Part shown: positions 43,860 through 52,502 of the stretch, piece by piece | How the letters are laid out: every line of letters begins with the position of its first letter | Numbering within the stretch: position 1 is the stretch's first letter | Assembly (NCBI GenBank): GCA_014873095.1 | Contig: CP050848.1 | Coordinates: forward strand, 5,329,850-5,393,849 | Length of the DNA: 64,000 nt | From: Planctomycetales bacterium ZRK34 | GTDB lineage: Bacteria > Planctomycetota > Phycisphaerae > Phycisphaerales > Zrk34 | Direction of reading: 5' to 3' | Made by a program: the position numbers and the translations under genes | Notes under the pieces: model-generated | What the model saw: only the letters and a program-made list of their open reading frames with translations | Database searches by the model: none | What the model was told of the DNA's origin: nothing

Positions 43860-44768
43860 TCAACGTTTGTCGTGATCGTTCAACCACTGCACAAGGAAGC
43901 GATACAGATCAATCGTGTCGCTGCCGAGCGAATCGACGATGATCGGCTTCTTCACATCTTGCTGATCAATCGCCACCTCAAAATGCCGGAAGCCGGCCTG
44001 CTTCTTGTCGACAAGGCGAATGCTGTCGATCGTATTACGTTTGATGATCCGTCGCCTCAGCAGATACGAAATTTCGATTTGATCGGGTGTGATGATGAGT
44101 TTTGTCACCTTCACCAGATAAGTTGTGAACATCCCAACAGTCATAACCGCGATGAACAATAGTGTCACGCTTCGTCCGCTTTCAATGTAGTAGCCGATGC
44201 TGAAGACCACGTATATGATCAGCCCGAGCAGTTGCCGGATGTCAAACCACCAGCGTTTTGTAAAAATCGAGAAAGTCTTTGGCAGTGAAAGAGGTGGCGC
44301 TGTGGTTCGTGTCAACAACAGATGACGAAGTTCATCGAATGGCTGGAGGGCGTAATTGACCTTCAGCAGCCGACGCCCGGACGCATCCAACAGATCGAAT
44401 TGTTGGACAAGCCTGCGGGGCTGGACGGATTGGATTTCTGACCATGACACTCTCGCATTTTCTGCGGCAAGATGCGAGGGCCAGAGACCTTTATCGTCAA
44501 CGCTGATGTCGAGAAAACGATAGGTTGCGTGTCGGTACAAACACCGTATCAAGGTTCCCCCGAAAAGGAACCATAAAGTCGCGAACAACAGATAAGCAGA
44601 GAATGATGGGGCAGAGTGATCTTCGATGGGCACGCCCAGATTCACAAGGATCAACAGCGCGAAGATCGAAATGATCAACCAGAATGCGGTTTCGTAGTGG
44701 TAAAGACTGTCGAGATGGAAAGTGCGACGGTCGCAGAGCGGTTGATTGACAGTCCCGGCGATCTGCAT
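43860..44768 (-). CDS. Membrane protein with two bacterial PH-like domains
   Basis: 302 aa. Two hydrophobic pairs (near 'FWLIISIFALLILVNLGV' plus 'AYLLFATLWFLFGGTLI', and near 'LLGLIIYVVFSIGYYIES' plus 'VTLLFIAVMTVGMFTTYLV') each followed by a beta-rich segment ('FLDISVDDKGLWPSHLA...VSWSEIQSVQPR' and 'LIITPDQIEISYLLRRRIIKRNTIDSIRLV'). This resembles bPH-domain proteins. Function unknown. Confidence 0.6.
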   Translation of the reverse strand: MQIAGTVNQPLCDRRTFHLDSLYHYETAFWLIISIFALLILVNLGVPIEDHSAPSFSAYLLFATLWFLFGGTLIRCLYRHATYRFLDISVDDKGLWPSHLAAENARVSWSEIQSVQPRRLVQQFDLLDASGRRLLKVNYALQPFDELRHLLLTRTTAPPLSLPKTFSIFTKRWWFDIRQLLGLIIYVVFSIGYYIESGRSVTLLFIAVMTVGMFTTYLVKVTKLIITPDQIEISYLLRRRIIKRNTIDSIRLVDKKQAGFRHFEVAIDQQDVKKPIIVDSLGSDTIDLYRFLVQWLNDHDKR

Positions 44769-44828
44769 GTTCTGATTTTACGCGAAACGCAGGCCGTGGT
44801 CATGTTGTGATACTCAAACGTGTACACG

Positions 44829-44854
44829 CGGCGAGCAAACTCGCCGGCTAAACG
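44829..44854 (-). terminator. 3'-end hairpin after purC (copy C of the dispersed element)
   Basis: On the minus strand, directly after the purC TGA, CGTTTAGC leads into arms CGGCGAG/CTCGCCG with a 4-nt loop (plus 44829-44835 and 44840-44846). The CGTTTAGCCG prefix matches copies A (37885-37916) and B (47957-47988). Confidence 0.55.
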
Positions 44855-45793
44855 TCAGAGGGCCAGGTCGTTGCCGGTGAGGCGACGGTAGGCGTCGAGG
44901 TATTTGGCGAGGGTGTTTTCGATGACGTCGTCGGGCAGCGCGGGGCCGGGCGGGGTTTTGTCCCACTGGCCGGACTTGACCAGGCCCTCGAGGTAGTTGC
45001 GGACGAACTGCTTGTCGAGTGAGTTCTGCTCGCGGCCGGCTTCGTAGTCATCGGCCAGCCAGAAGCGGGAGGAATCGGGCGTGAGCACCTCGTCGATGAG
45101 GATGGGGGCGCTGTCGGGTGCATCCACGGGGACGCCGAACTCGAACTTGGTATCGGCGATGATGATGCCTTTACCGGCGGCGTACTCGCGGCCTTCTGTG
45201 TAGATCTTCAGCGTGTTGTCGCGCAGGGTGTTCATCGTCTTTTCGCCGACGATGTCGCAGGCCTCGGCGAAGCTGATGTTTTCATCGTGGCCGGTCTCGG
45301 CCTTGGTCGAGGGGGTGAAGATCGGCTGTTCGATCTTCGACGAGTTGACCATGCCCTGGGGCAGTTCGATGCCGCAGACGGCGCCGGTTTTGAGGTAGTC
45401 CTTGTAGCCGGACCCGGTGAGGTACCCGCGGACGACGCACTCGATGGGCACCACCTTGGTCTTGCGGCAGATCATGATGCGTCCTTTGAGCGGGGCGCGC
45501 TGCTCGGCGGTGAGCCCGGGGATGTCAGCCGGGTCGGTCGACAGCAGGTGGTGGGGCATCACGCTGGCGAAGCGGTTGAACCAGAACTTCGAAATCTGCG
45601 TGAGCACGGCCCCCTTGCCCGGTACGCCGTTGGCCATCACCACATCGAAGGCGCTGATGCGATCGGTGGCGACGATCAGCAGGGCGTCTGACCCGTCGGC
45701 GAGAGACATGTCGTAGATGTCGCGGACCTTGCCTTGGCGGCGATTGGCCAGCGGCAGATCGGTTTTCATCAGGGCGTCGGCGGCGTTGGGCAT
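44855..45793 (-). CDS. purC: Phosphoribosylaminoimidazole-succinocarboxamide synthase (SAICAR synthase)
   Basis: 312 aa from MPNAADALMKTDLPL at 45793; the open frame upstream is not needed. Family motifs in order: GKVRDIYD, IVATDRISAFD, 'GYLTGSGYKDY', 'ADTKFEFG' and 'LIDEVLTPDSSRFW'. It joins aspartate to CAIR in purine synthesis. The length matches the longer (yeast/plant-type) PurC. It is alone among membrane and regulatory genes, not in a pur operon. Confidence 0.93.
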   Translation of the reverse strand: MPNAADALMKTDLPLANRRQGKVRDIYDMSLADGSDALLIVATDRISAFDVVMANGVPGKGAVLTQISKFWFNRFASVMPHHLLSTDPADIPGLTAEQRAPLKGRIMICRKTKVVPIECVVRGYLTGSGYKDYLKTGAVCGIELPQGMVNSSKIEQPIFTPSTKAETGHDENISFAEACDIVGEKTMNTLRDNTLKIYTEGREYAAGKGIIIADTKFEFGVPVDAPDSAPILIDEVLTPDSSRFWLADDYEAGREQNSLDKQFVRNYLEGLVKSGQWDKTPPGPALPDDVIENTLAKYLDAYRRLTGNDLAL

Positions 45794-46066
45794 GGGGTGG
45801 GGGTCCGATTTTCGGGTTTCGTCGGGCGGCTTGCTGCGAAGTGGCAGTTTAGCTGATGTGAAGCGGTGGGCAAGGGTTGCTGAACGTGGAAAAATTGTCA
45901 CAATGGAACAGTTGCGGCGAGGTGGCCGCTGGACAACTGAACACTGGATCGCTGCCCGAGCCCGGCTCCGTGCTGCAATCCGAATCGGCGCTTGGGCGTC
46001 TATTCGGCATCGGCATCATCCCATACCCTTTATCTGCAGGGGGCTGGCCAGGCGGCCGACAATGCT

Positions 46067-47578
46067 ATGCTCAAGTTTCTGGTCTACGAAAACGGACGGC
46101 CGGCGACCGATTGGCAGATGCGCAGCGCGCACCTGCTCGGCGCCGAGGATTTAGGCGTCCGTGCGACCATCGAATTCGAAGACGGCGCCATCATCTGCGA
46201 GAAGGGCGCGGTCGGACCGGCCTCGCTGGCGTTGCAGTTCGAACTGCCCGACGTCGGCGATCTGCTGCTGCAGACCTGCCTGCTGCCCGAGCGGGATGAG
46301 CCTTACCTGCTGACCCTCGAGCTCGCCCGTCATCGCCTGATGCGCTGCATCGCCAAACAGGAAGACTGGGGCATGCTCGATCTGGCCGAGGACCATCCCG
46401 CCGCCAAGCGGCTCGCCCTGGCCAAGCGGAAGTTCTACGACGCCCTGTGCGCCATGGACGAACCCGCCGAAGCCGACAAGCTCGCCCGCGCCTCGCTGAC
46501 CTGCTCGATCGACGCCTCGGAAGAACTCGCCCTGTCACACGCCGAAAGTCTGCTCACCCGTCGCATCGCCAACAACGCGCTGTCCAAGCACATCTTCGGC
46601 TGCGGTGTCGGACTCGCCCAACCGCTCGATCGCCTCGCCCAGACCATGCTTTCCAGCTTCGACTACATCCGCCTGCCCATGCCCTGGCGGACCCTCGAAC
46701 CTGCCGAGCAGGAATACAACTGGGCCGCGCTGGATACCTGGTGCGAATGGGCCTTCCGCAATCGCCTGCCCATCCTCGCCGGCCCCGTCGTCAGCTTCAC
46801 GCCCGAGATCGTCCCCGACTGGCTCTACATCTGGGAACACGATTACGACACTGTCCGCGATCTGCTCTACGAGCACGTCGAGCGTGTCGTCACCCGCTAC
46901 CGCAGCGTTGTCAGCCTCTGGAATGTCGTCTCCGGCATCCACGTCAACGACGCGTTCAGCTTCAACTTCGAACAGCTCATGGACCTGACCCGCATGGCCA
47001 TGCTGCTGGTCAAGAAGATTCAGCCAAACGCCCGCACGCTCATCGAGATCACCCATCCGTTCGGTGAGTACTACGCAGCCAATCAACGCTCGATTCCGCC
47101 CATGATGTATGCCGAGATGGTGTTGCAGTCCGGCATCCCCGTTGATGGCTTCGGCATCAAGCTGCTGCTGGGCCAACCCACCGAAGGCCAACTCACCCGC
47201 GACCTGATGCAGGTCAGTTCCGTGCTCGACAAGTTCTCCGGCCTCGGCAAGCCGATGCACGTCACCGCCGTCGGCGCCCCCTCGCAGATGCTCACTGACA
47301 ACGGTGAAGACCAGGCCGCTGCCGCCGCCAGCGGGTTCTGGCGCAAGCCTTGGAACGCCAACGTGCAGGGCCACTGGCTCGAAGCCTTCTACAACGTCAC
47401 CCTCAGCAAACATTTCGTCGAGTCCGTCGCATGGATCGACCTCGCCGATCACGACGACGCCGAAATGCCCACCGGCGGCCTGATCGGCCCCAACTTCCAG
47501 CCCAAGCCCGCCTTCAAGCGCCTGTTGACCATGCGCAAGAACTTCCACGAAAACGCCCCAAGTCCCGACGCCGCGTGA
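46067..47578 (+). CDS. GH10-like protein lacking catalytic glutamates
   Basis: 503 aa from the ATG at 46067. Residues 1-150 form a beta-rich N-terminal region. From about 190 there is a GH10 xylanase-like barrel: 'FDYIRLPMPWRTLEPAEQEYNW', 'LPILAGPVVSFTPEIVPDW', 'VTRYRSVVSLWNVVSGIHVNDAF' and 'VDGFGIKLLLGQPT'. In active GH10 enzymes the acid/base is the Glu of W(D)NE; here Val287 follows Trp285-Asn286. The nucleophile strand reads MHVTAVGAP with Ala401-Val402 where ITE is expected. No signal peptide. It may bind glycans or have lost activity; it is 2 bp upstream of the next gene. Confidence 0.72.
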   Translation: MLKFLVYENGRPATDWQMRSAHLLGAEDLGVRATIEFEDGAIICEKGAVGPASLALQFELPDVGDLLLQTCLLPERDEPYLLTLELARHRLMRCIAKQEDWGMLDLAEDHPAAKRLALAKRKFYDALCAMDEPAEADKLARASLTCSIDASEELALSHAESLLTRRIANNALSKHIFGCGVGLAQPLDRLAQTMLSSFDYIRLPMPWRTLEPAEQEYNWAALDTWCEWAFRNRLPILAGPVVSFTPEIVPDWLYIWEHDYDTVRDLLYEHVERVVTRYRSVVSLWNVVSGIHVNDAFSFNFEQLMDLTRMAMLLVKKIQPNARTLIEITHPFGEYYAANQRSIPPMMYAEMVLQSGIPVDGFGIKLLLGQPTEGQLTRDLMQVSSVLDKFSGLGKPMHVTAVGAPSQMLTDNGEDQAAAAASGFWRKPWNANVQGHWLEAFYNVTLSKHFVESVAWIDLADHDDAEMPTGGLIGPNFQPKPAFKRLLTMRKNFHENAPSPDAA

Positions 47579-47579
47579 G

Positions 47580-47930
47580 ATGGCACATTCCCCCCGGCAG
47601 CGCGTATTCGCCTTCACCGCTCTGGCTGCTGTCCTGCTCGCACTGGCGCTGACCCGCTGGCTCATCACCCCAGCGCCCACCCCCGAGCTGCCATCGGCCT
47701 CGAGCTACCGCATCAACATCAACACCGCCCCCCGCGCCGAGTTGCAGTTACTGCCCGGCGTCGGCCCGGCGCTCGCCGACCGCATCATCGCCGCCCGCAC
47801 TGAAAAACCATTCACCACCCCCGAAGACCTCCGCCGAGTCAACGGCATCGGCCCCAAACTCGCCCCCCGCATCGCGCCATACATCCAATTCACCAACAAC
47901 GCCCTCGCCCCTGTCGACACCCCCCATTAG
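47580..47930 (+). CDS. ComEA-like helix-hairpin-helix protein
   Basis: 116 aa. One N-terminal membrane anchor (ALAAVLLALALTRWLI), a Pro-rich linker, then ININTAPRAELQLLPGVGPALADRII and 'FTTPEDLRRVNGIGPKLAPRIAPYI', i.e. two HhH motifs with the 'LPGVG' and 'NGIG' hairpins. ComEA proteins bind double-stranded DNA in natural transformation; the gene overlaps into a unit with the GH10-like gene (2-bp gap), but no other com genes are in the window. Confidence 0.82.
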   Translation: MAHSPRQRVFAFTALAAVLLALALTRWLITPAPTPELPSASSYRININTAPRAELQLLPGVGPALADRIIAARTEKPFTTPEDLRRVNGIGPKLAPRIAPYIQFTNNALAPVDTPH

Positions 47931-47956
47931 CGGCCGCCCCGCAGGGGCGCTCCCCT

Positions 47957-47988
47957 CGTTTAGCCGCGAACCAAAGGCGAGCGCGTCC
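47957..47988 (+). repeat. 3'-end repeat element, copy B
   Basis: Plus-strand reading starts CGTTTAGCCGCGA and ends GGCGAGCGCGTCC; 28 of 32 positions match copy A. It lies 26 bp after the ComEA-like stop in sense orientation and abuts the stop of the converging gene. Confidence 0.55.
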
Positions 47989-48765
47989 CTACGGCCACGT
48001 CTCTGGCACCTGCCCTTTCAGCGCCTTGTCCACCGCAGCAGCAAAGTCCGCATCATCCCAATACGCCTTCGCCCGGGCGGCGATCTTCTCGGCTTCCTCA
48101 GCCCGATCGTTGACGACCAGTAGAGCGACCAGCGTGCTCACGTCATGCGTGAACGCCTGCTCCGCATATTCGAGCATGCTTTGACCGAATCGCGGGTTCT
48201 TCGCCATTTCACGATCCATCTGAAACGATCGCACCATGGACACGTACGCCTTGGGCGGGTCCACATAACGCAGGGCCAGTTGATAATCCTTGGCGCGGAT
48301 CAATGCCCTCTGGGCCAGATTATGCAGGCGCCGGGCCGCGGCTTCGTCCTTTTCGAGAATCTCACGATACAACTCGACGGTCTTCGCCTGTTCACCGAGT
48401 GTGTCATTGATCGACACCAGATCGTGAAACGCTCGATGATCAGCCTTCTGCCGCACCCGCTCGGCGGTCGCATCACGAGTGGCCTTCAACTTCACCATCG
48501 CCGGTGGATACGCCTCGGCCAGTCGATGCCAATCGCTAAGCGCATACGACAATCTTACGCCGTACATGGATGGCTCGTATTCGAGTATGTGCTCATGAAA
48601 CCACACATGCTTGGCCAGCGCCGTGTCATACCGCTTCGCCTGCGCATCCTCCCGCGCCTCATCAAGAATCTGCTGCCCGTTCGGATGCTCAGGCGGCTCC
48701 CACCCGGCGCCGCATACGCAGGTCGTTGCCACTGCCAGCACGATGATCCAACCCGATGACTTCAT
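47989..48765 (-). CDS. Secreted TPR-like hypothetical protein
   Basis: 258 aa. Signal peptide (SSGWIIVLAVATTCVCGAG), then helical repeats: 'GQQILDEAREDAQAKRYDTALAKHVWFHEH', 'VELYREILEKDEAAARRLHNLAQRALIRAKDYQLALRYV', 'STLVALLVVNDRAEEAEKIAARAKAYW' (all in parts). No enzyme motif. Probably an extracytoplasmic scaffold. It converges on the ComEA-like gene. Confidence 0.7.
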   Translation of the reverse strand: MKSSGWIIVLAVATTCVCGAGWEPPEHPNGQQILDEAREDAQAKRYDTALAKHVWFHEHILEYEPSMYGVRLSYALSDWHRLAEAYPPAMVKLKATRDATAERVRQKADHRAFHDLVSINDTLGEQAKTVELYREILEKDEAAARRLHNLAQRALIRAKDYQLALRYVDPPKAYVSMVRSFQMDREMAKNPRFGQSMLEYAEQAFTHDVSTLVALLVVNDRAEEAEKIAARAKAYWDDADFAAAVDKALKGQVPETWP

Positions 48766-48917
48766 GACAGGCCCCCTTGGAAGTGATCCAGAACACCTCG
48801 CTCACCAGCAAGGCAGTCTAACCCCACACCACCCAAAAGCCAAGAACACCCACCGTCGCGTCTGCCACACCCACACGCTGACGAGAATCAGAAAGAAAAC
48901 GAATATGAAATCGCATG

Positions 48918-48957
48918 ATTCACATTCTAATGTTCTTAATAACATTAGAATGTGAAT
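48918..48957. repeat. Perfect AT-rich palindrome, copy 1
   Basis: 17-bp arms at 48918-48934 (ATTCACATTCTAATGTT) and 48941-48957 with loop CTTAAT. No mismatch. The core is repeated at 49322-49350 and 49566-49597. Confidence 0.85.
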
Positions 48958-49321
48958 GTGACGAATCGTTCCGCACTGCAAATATAATGCCGTGCAACTG
49001 CGAATGCTCCGATCACCGCGGCGATCCCGGCAGGGGCACGGGCGGGGGCAGGGGCGTTCGATGATCACGAAGGCACTCGATCGCCATGAGGCTACTCAAC
49101 ATTATCTCGCGCCCCGCACCAGGCCGCACACCTGCCAACACGCAAGCCCTGCGTCGCAGCCCGTCAACCACACGGCACGCATATGCAGCAATATCAAGAA
49201 ACACCCGAACACCACATTTTATCTTCAAATCGGTTTCGTTTGACGCGATGCCGTTGCGACGCGCTGGCGGACAAGCCGCCAGCGCCGCCGGCCAACCACT
49301 CGTAAACAGCAGAACCTATAT

Positions 49322-49350
49322 TACAATATTATTAATAACATTAGAAAATA
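49322..49350. repeat. AT-rich palindrome, decayed copy 2
   Basis: ATTAATAACATTAGAA matches copy 1 with a single loop-side change, but the left arm has changed (AATATT in place of AATGTT), so pairing is weaker. Confidence 0.65.
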
Positions 49351-49565
49351 GAATGCGGCTATATGCTGTTTACGTGATGGCGGGAAGAGCACCAACAGAG
49401 AAGATGCGCATTGGCTGGGGCGGGAGATTTGATGGTCGTGCGGTTGCTCGACGACTTATCGTGTCTCGCCCCTGGGCCGTGCATCTGCACATGTAATGCC
49501 TGCGCCGCCACTCGCCGCCACACGAATACATGGCAATATCAACCACACACAAAACAGCGCATTCC

Positions 49566-49597
49566 ATATTATAATGTTCTTAATAACATTAGAATGT
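49566..49597. repeat. AT-rich palindrome, copy 3
   Basis: A 26-bp core from TAATGTT through TTAGAATGT is identical to copy 1 (loop CTTAAT at 49579-49584). The outer left arm differs at two positions. It lies about 250 bp after copy 2 and 650 bp after copy 1. Confidence 0.8.
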
Positions 49598-49665
49598 CAA
49601 GATTGCACCAAGATGGGCCGCAGTGAACACGACAAGGCCGCCGGCGAGCATGCTGCTTCGGTCAT

Positions 49666-49923
49666 TTATTTTGTTTTCACCCGCGTGTGCGAACGTGTCA
49701 ACAAACCGATGATCACCAGTGTCAACCCGACGGTCCCGCAAAGCATGAACGCCGGCTCAAATGCCCATCGCACACCAGTCTCGGCGGCGGCGCGGCCGTC
49801 TCCGCCAGCTTGCACCTGATCAAAAGTGCCAAACATGCCGATCACCGTGGGCGCCGCGGAGATGATGATCATCAGCAGGCCCACGCCCATGTACGGAAAT
49901 CGCCGGCGAGGCTTGAGCGACAT
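49666..49923 (-). CDS. Small two-segment membrane protein
   Basis: 85 aa. Basic N-terminus (SLKPRRRF), a first membrane segment (MGVGLLMIIISAAPTVIGMF), a short loop, a second segment (FMLCGTVGLTLVIIGLL) and a basic tail. The positive-inside pattern is consistent. No family recognised. It is followed upstream by the OB-like gene on the same strand. Confidence 0.55.
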   Translation of the reverse strand: MSLKPRRRFPYMGVGLLMIIISAAPTVIGMFGTFDQVQAGGDGRAAAETGVRWAFEPAFMLCGTVGLTLVIIGLLTRSHTRVKTK

Positions 49924-49977
49924 GGTGCATCCCTATTCACCAATCAACCAGTCAACCAACCCACCGCGTGCGGTGAC

Positions 49978-50373
49978 TTACTCGACGATTTGGATCTGGT
50001 CGGGGGATTTGACGATGATCTCGGGGTTGTTTTTGTGCATCTTGATCACGCCGGTGACGCGGATCTTTTTGTCGGCGTAGGTCTTTTCCGGGGCGCCGTC
50101 GAAGTTGTCGCGGTGCTTGCCCCAGATCACAACGGTGAAGCGGCCCGGCTCGGGGTGCGGCTTGCCGACGTTCAGAAAGGTTGGTTTGCCCCCGACATGC
50201 TGCAGGTAAGCCGTGGCGACGACGGGGCCCTCGACGGTCACCTTTTCACCGACGTGTTCGCCCGCCTGCTCCCAGCCCACGACAGACGGTTCATCATCCG
50301 CATGGATCGCCGCCGCCAGAACGGACAACATCAAGCAGGCTGCCAGCACTCGCCCCGTGTACATCATCTTCAT
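49978..50373 (-). CDS. Small secreted OB-fold-like protein
   Basis: 131 aa. Signal peptide (LAACLMLSVLAAAIHA). Mature part: 'GEHVGEKVTVEGPVVATAYLQHVGGKPTFLNVGK', 'FTVVIWGKHRDNF', 'YADKKIRVTGVIKMHKNNPEIIVKSPDQIQIV' (in parts). This is the five-strand OB pattern of small periplasmic proteins related to nucleotide/oligosaccharide-binding folds. Ligand unknown. Confidence 0.72.
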   Translation of the reverse strand: MKMMYTGRVLAACLMLSVLAAAIHADDEPSVVGWEQAGEHVGEKVTVEGPVVATAYLQHVGGKPTFLNVGKPHPEPGRFTVVIWGKHRDNFDGAPEKTYADKKIRVTGVIKMHKNNPEIIVKSPDQIQIVE

Positions 50374-50928
50374 CGCATGATTCCTGATCGTTAAGTGAAT
50401 GATCCGCCGTGTGGACCATGGACCCGCGAAGAATGTACCTGCCGCGGCGTTAAAACACCACCAAATTTCATGCGATTAGCAGAACCTGAACAATCCACGA
50501 AATCTCGCTTGTTTTGACGTTTATGGCTGCAACCGCCGTCGTACCGGGTGAAAACGCGAAAAGTGGTTTTCTGAGTGCGACGAGTTTGTGCGCGGACCGG
50601 CGATCGTGGCGCCTCAGCCGGGGCGCGCGCACGATCGTGTCGCGACCTGCCGCCGGTGTGCGCACAAACGGGTCGAAATTCGACGAAAAGGGCCTTAAGT
50701 CGGGTGATTTTTGCCACACGTGTGCGCATGAACGTGACCACTGGTCACGGATGTGCGCGCCGGCGGGAACGATACGGGGTTTATCCGCGAATATCGGGGG
50801 TGAACAGGCTGAAAATCAGCGGTAGGCGATAAGGGGTTTTTTGATGTGATGTGCGCGCGCGGCATGACAGAACCCCGACGACTCGCGGGGCTCGTCATCG
50901 GGCTTGGGGGGTGTTGTTGAAACGGGGG
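50374..50928. promoter_or_regulatory. Gene-free region with repeated TGTGCGC and a palindrome
   Basis: 555 bp upstream of the OB-like gene and downstream of the sigma-54 activator gene. TGTGCGC occurs five times (50587, 50657, 50721, 50752, 50850), once as the palindrome TGTGCGCACA. CGTGACCA-C-TGGTCACG (50733-50749) is a perfect 8-bp inverted repeat. Open frames crossing the region have no family resemblance. Confidence 0.4.
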
Positions 50929-51999
50929 TTACTTGATCAGGTGGCCGAGGTTGAAGCGGTCGACCATGCGGTACAGACGGCGGCGCTCGACCTGCAGCAT
51001 GCGGGCGGCGCGGGACTGGTTGCCATCGGCCAGACGCAGCGCTTTGGCCACGAGGGTTTTCTCGGCTTCGTCCAGCGGGACCACGGGGTCATTTTCCCCA
51101 AGGCCGGCCGTATCGACCGAACCCTTGGCTTCACCATCGGCATCGGTGACGGTCAACTCGCGGAGGTGCTCGGGCAGGTCATCGAGGCTGAGCGTCTTGG
51201 CGGGGGCCAGGGCGACGGCGTGCTCCATGGCGTTGGCCAGTTCGCGGACATTGCCGGGCCAGTGGTAGGCCTTCATGGCGTTGATGACATCCGGGGCCAG
51301 CTTCTTGGGCTCTTCCTCGTACATGGCGGCCAGGTCGTCGAGGAAGTACTGGGCCAGGTCGGGGATGTCGTCGCGGCGTTCGCGGAGCGGGGGGGCTATG
51401 AGCTTGACGACGTTGAGGCGGAAGAACAAGTCCTCGCGGAACTTGTTGGCCTTGACCATGTCTTTGAGCTCACGGTGGGTCGCGCAGATCAGGCGGACGT
51501 TGATCGGCACGGGCTTGATTGAACCCAGCGGCGTGACGGCCCGTTCCTGCACGACACGCAGCAGCTTGGCCTGGACGGGCAACTCAAGCTCGCCGATTTC
51601 GTCGAGGAAGATCGTACCCCCGTCGGCGGCACGGAAGAACCCGAGCGTGGCCTTATCGGCGCCGGTGAAGGCGCCTTTTTCGTGGCCGAAAAGCTGGGAT
51701 TCGAAGAGGGTATCGCGAAGGGTGGTGCAGTCGACGGCGATAAAGGGCTTTTTGGCCCGGGGGCTGACCGCGTGCAACTGGCGGGCGATCAGTTCCTTGC
51801 CGGAGCCGGTTTCACCGTGAACCAGCGCGGTGCAATCGCGCGAGCCGATGGCCTGGATCATCGACTTGAGCTTGAGCATGGGCCCAGACTCGCCGACCAT
51901 GGTCGGGGCATCGAATGGCAGGTCGACAGAGCCGGTCGATTTCGAGGCGTCATTGCCCACGTCGGACTCGCTTTTCAAACCGAGATTCGCACTGGCCAT
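50929..51999 (-). CDS. Sigma-54-dependent activator without receiver domain
   Basis: 356 aa. A short N-terminus of about 35 residues has no receiver, GAF or PAS domain. AAA+ domain with Walker A GETGSGKE (62-69), the sigma-54 contact loop GAFTGA (109-114), Walker B 'GGTIFLDEIGEL' and the arginine-finger region 'FREDLFFRLNVV'. A C-terminal Fis-type helix-turn-helix follows (AEKTLVAKALRLADGNQSRAARMLQVERRRLYR). It resembles PspF and would be controlled by a partner protein or by its own level. It is divergent from the polysaccharide gene at 52503, a likely target. Confidence 0.92.
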   Translation of the reverse strand: MASANLGLKSESDVGNDASKSTGSVDLPFDAPTMVGESGPMLKLKSMIQAIGSRDCTALVHGETGSGKELIARQLHAVSPRAKKPFIAVDCTTLRDTLFESQLFGHEKGAFTGADKATLGFFRAADGGTIFLDEIGELELPVQAKLLRVVQERAVTPLGSIKPVPINVRLICATHRELKDMVKANKFREDLFFRLNVVKLIAPPLRERRDDIPDLAQYFLDDLAAMYEEEPKKLAPDVINAMKAYHWPGNVRELANAMEHAVALAPAKTLSLDDLPEHLRELTVTDADGEAKGSVDTAGLGENDPVVPLDEAEKTLVAKALRLADGNQSRAARMLQVERRRLYRMVDRFNLGHLIK

Positions 52000-52502
52000 C
52001 TATGACTCTCCCAAGTCAAACACACGTCGCACACGGATCATCGGCAGCCGATTTCGGCCCGAAATCCGCAGATCATCGACACACCGGGTCCAAGAACCTG
52101 TTGGAACCTGGCCTCCCTGCCGGGTGCGGCGGCTATTGTGCGTTTGAGCGTCCTTTATTCTCTCTGCAACAAACGCAAACCCAGCCGAGCGACACGCGAC
52201 TGAGTTATCGAACAATCACTTTTTTCCGTGCATACCGCCATTTACGGCAATATGCACACTATGAAAATACCCCGGATTCTCCTAATTGTCAATATTTTTT
52301 ACATGTCGGGAGAATACCGCAGGTGACAAACTGCAATACAACCTGCCAATAACTACGTAAAGTCCGCATGTACCATACGCTATTACCACTCGGGGGGTAA
52401 AGCCGCACTGACGACATGTCGATTTAACACCACTATCGGGGCATTGTTAAACAGGCCGGGGATGGTGGATTATTGCCAGGCAAAGGCCAGGAGATGGGTG
52501 AA
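52000..52502. promoter_or_regulatory. Divergent region between the sigma-54 activator and the polysaccharide gene
   Basis: 503 bp, with an AT-rich half (about 52210-52440). No gene is supported. I looked for a -24/-12 sigma-54 box before the Wzz gene and found no clean GG-N10-GC match. AGGAG at 52489-52493 serves the ATG at 52503. Confidence 0.4.

Larger units (their letters stand above)
48766..49665. other. 900-bp gene-free stretch with palindromes and diverged duplicate units
   Basis: No convincing gene. Three AT-rich palindromic elements are listed separately. Around the second and third, longer similarity is seen: 'GCAATATCAA' preceded by an ATG-containing stretch at about 49180-49189 and 49531-49540, and a TCTCGC...GGCCG...CTGC pattern before each. 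The frames open here vary in code and are unlike the neighbouring proteins. Confidence 0.5.

Noticed and set aside
48918..49597. Palindromes as a CRISPR array
   Set aside because: Only three copies, irregular spacing of hundreds of bases, one decayed, and no cas genes.
50514..50832. Two overlapping plus-strand frames of about 85-103 codons
   Set aside because: Both read through repeated TGTGCGC sequence, have no family resemblance and no clear RBS.
52370..52440. Possible cyclic-di-GMP riboswitch (GTAAAGCC-like stretch) before the polysaccharide gene
   Set aside because: The paired stems and GNRA-type loops of GEMM riboswitches could not be found.
52000..52502. Sigma-54 promoter for the Wzz-like gene
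   Set aside because: The best match (TGGTGGATTATTGC, near 52465) has the wrong spacing and lies at the start codon.
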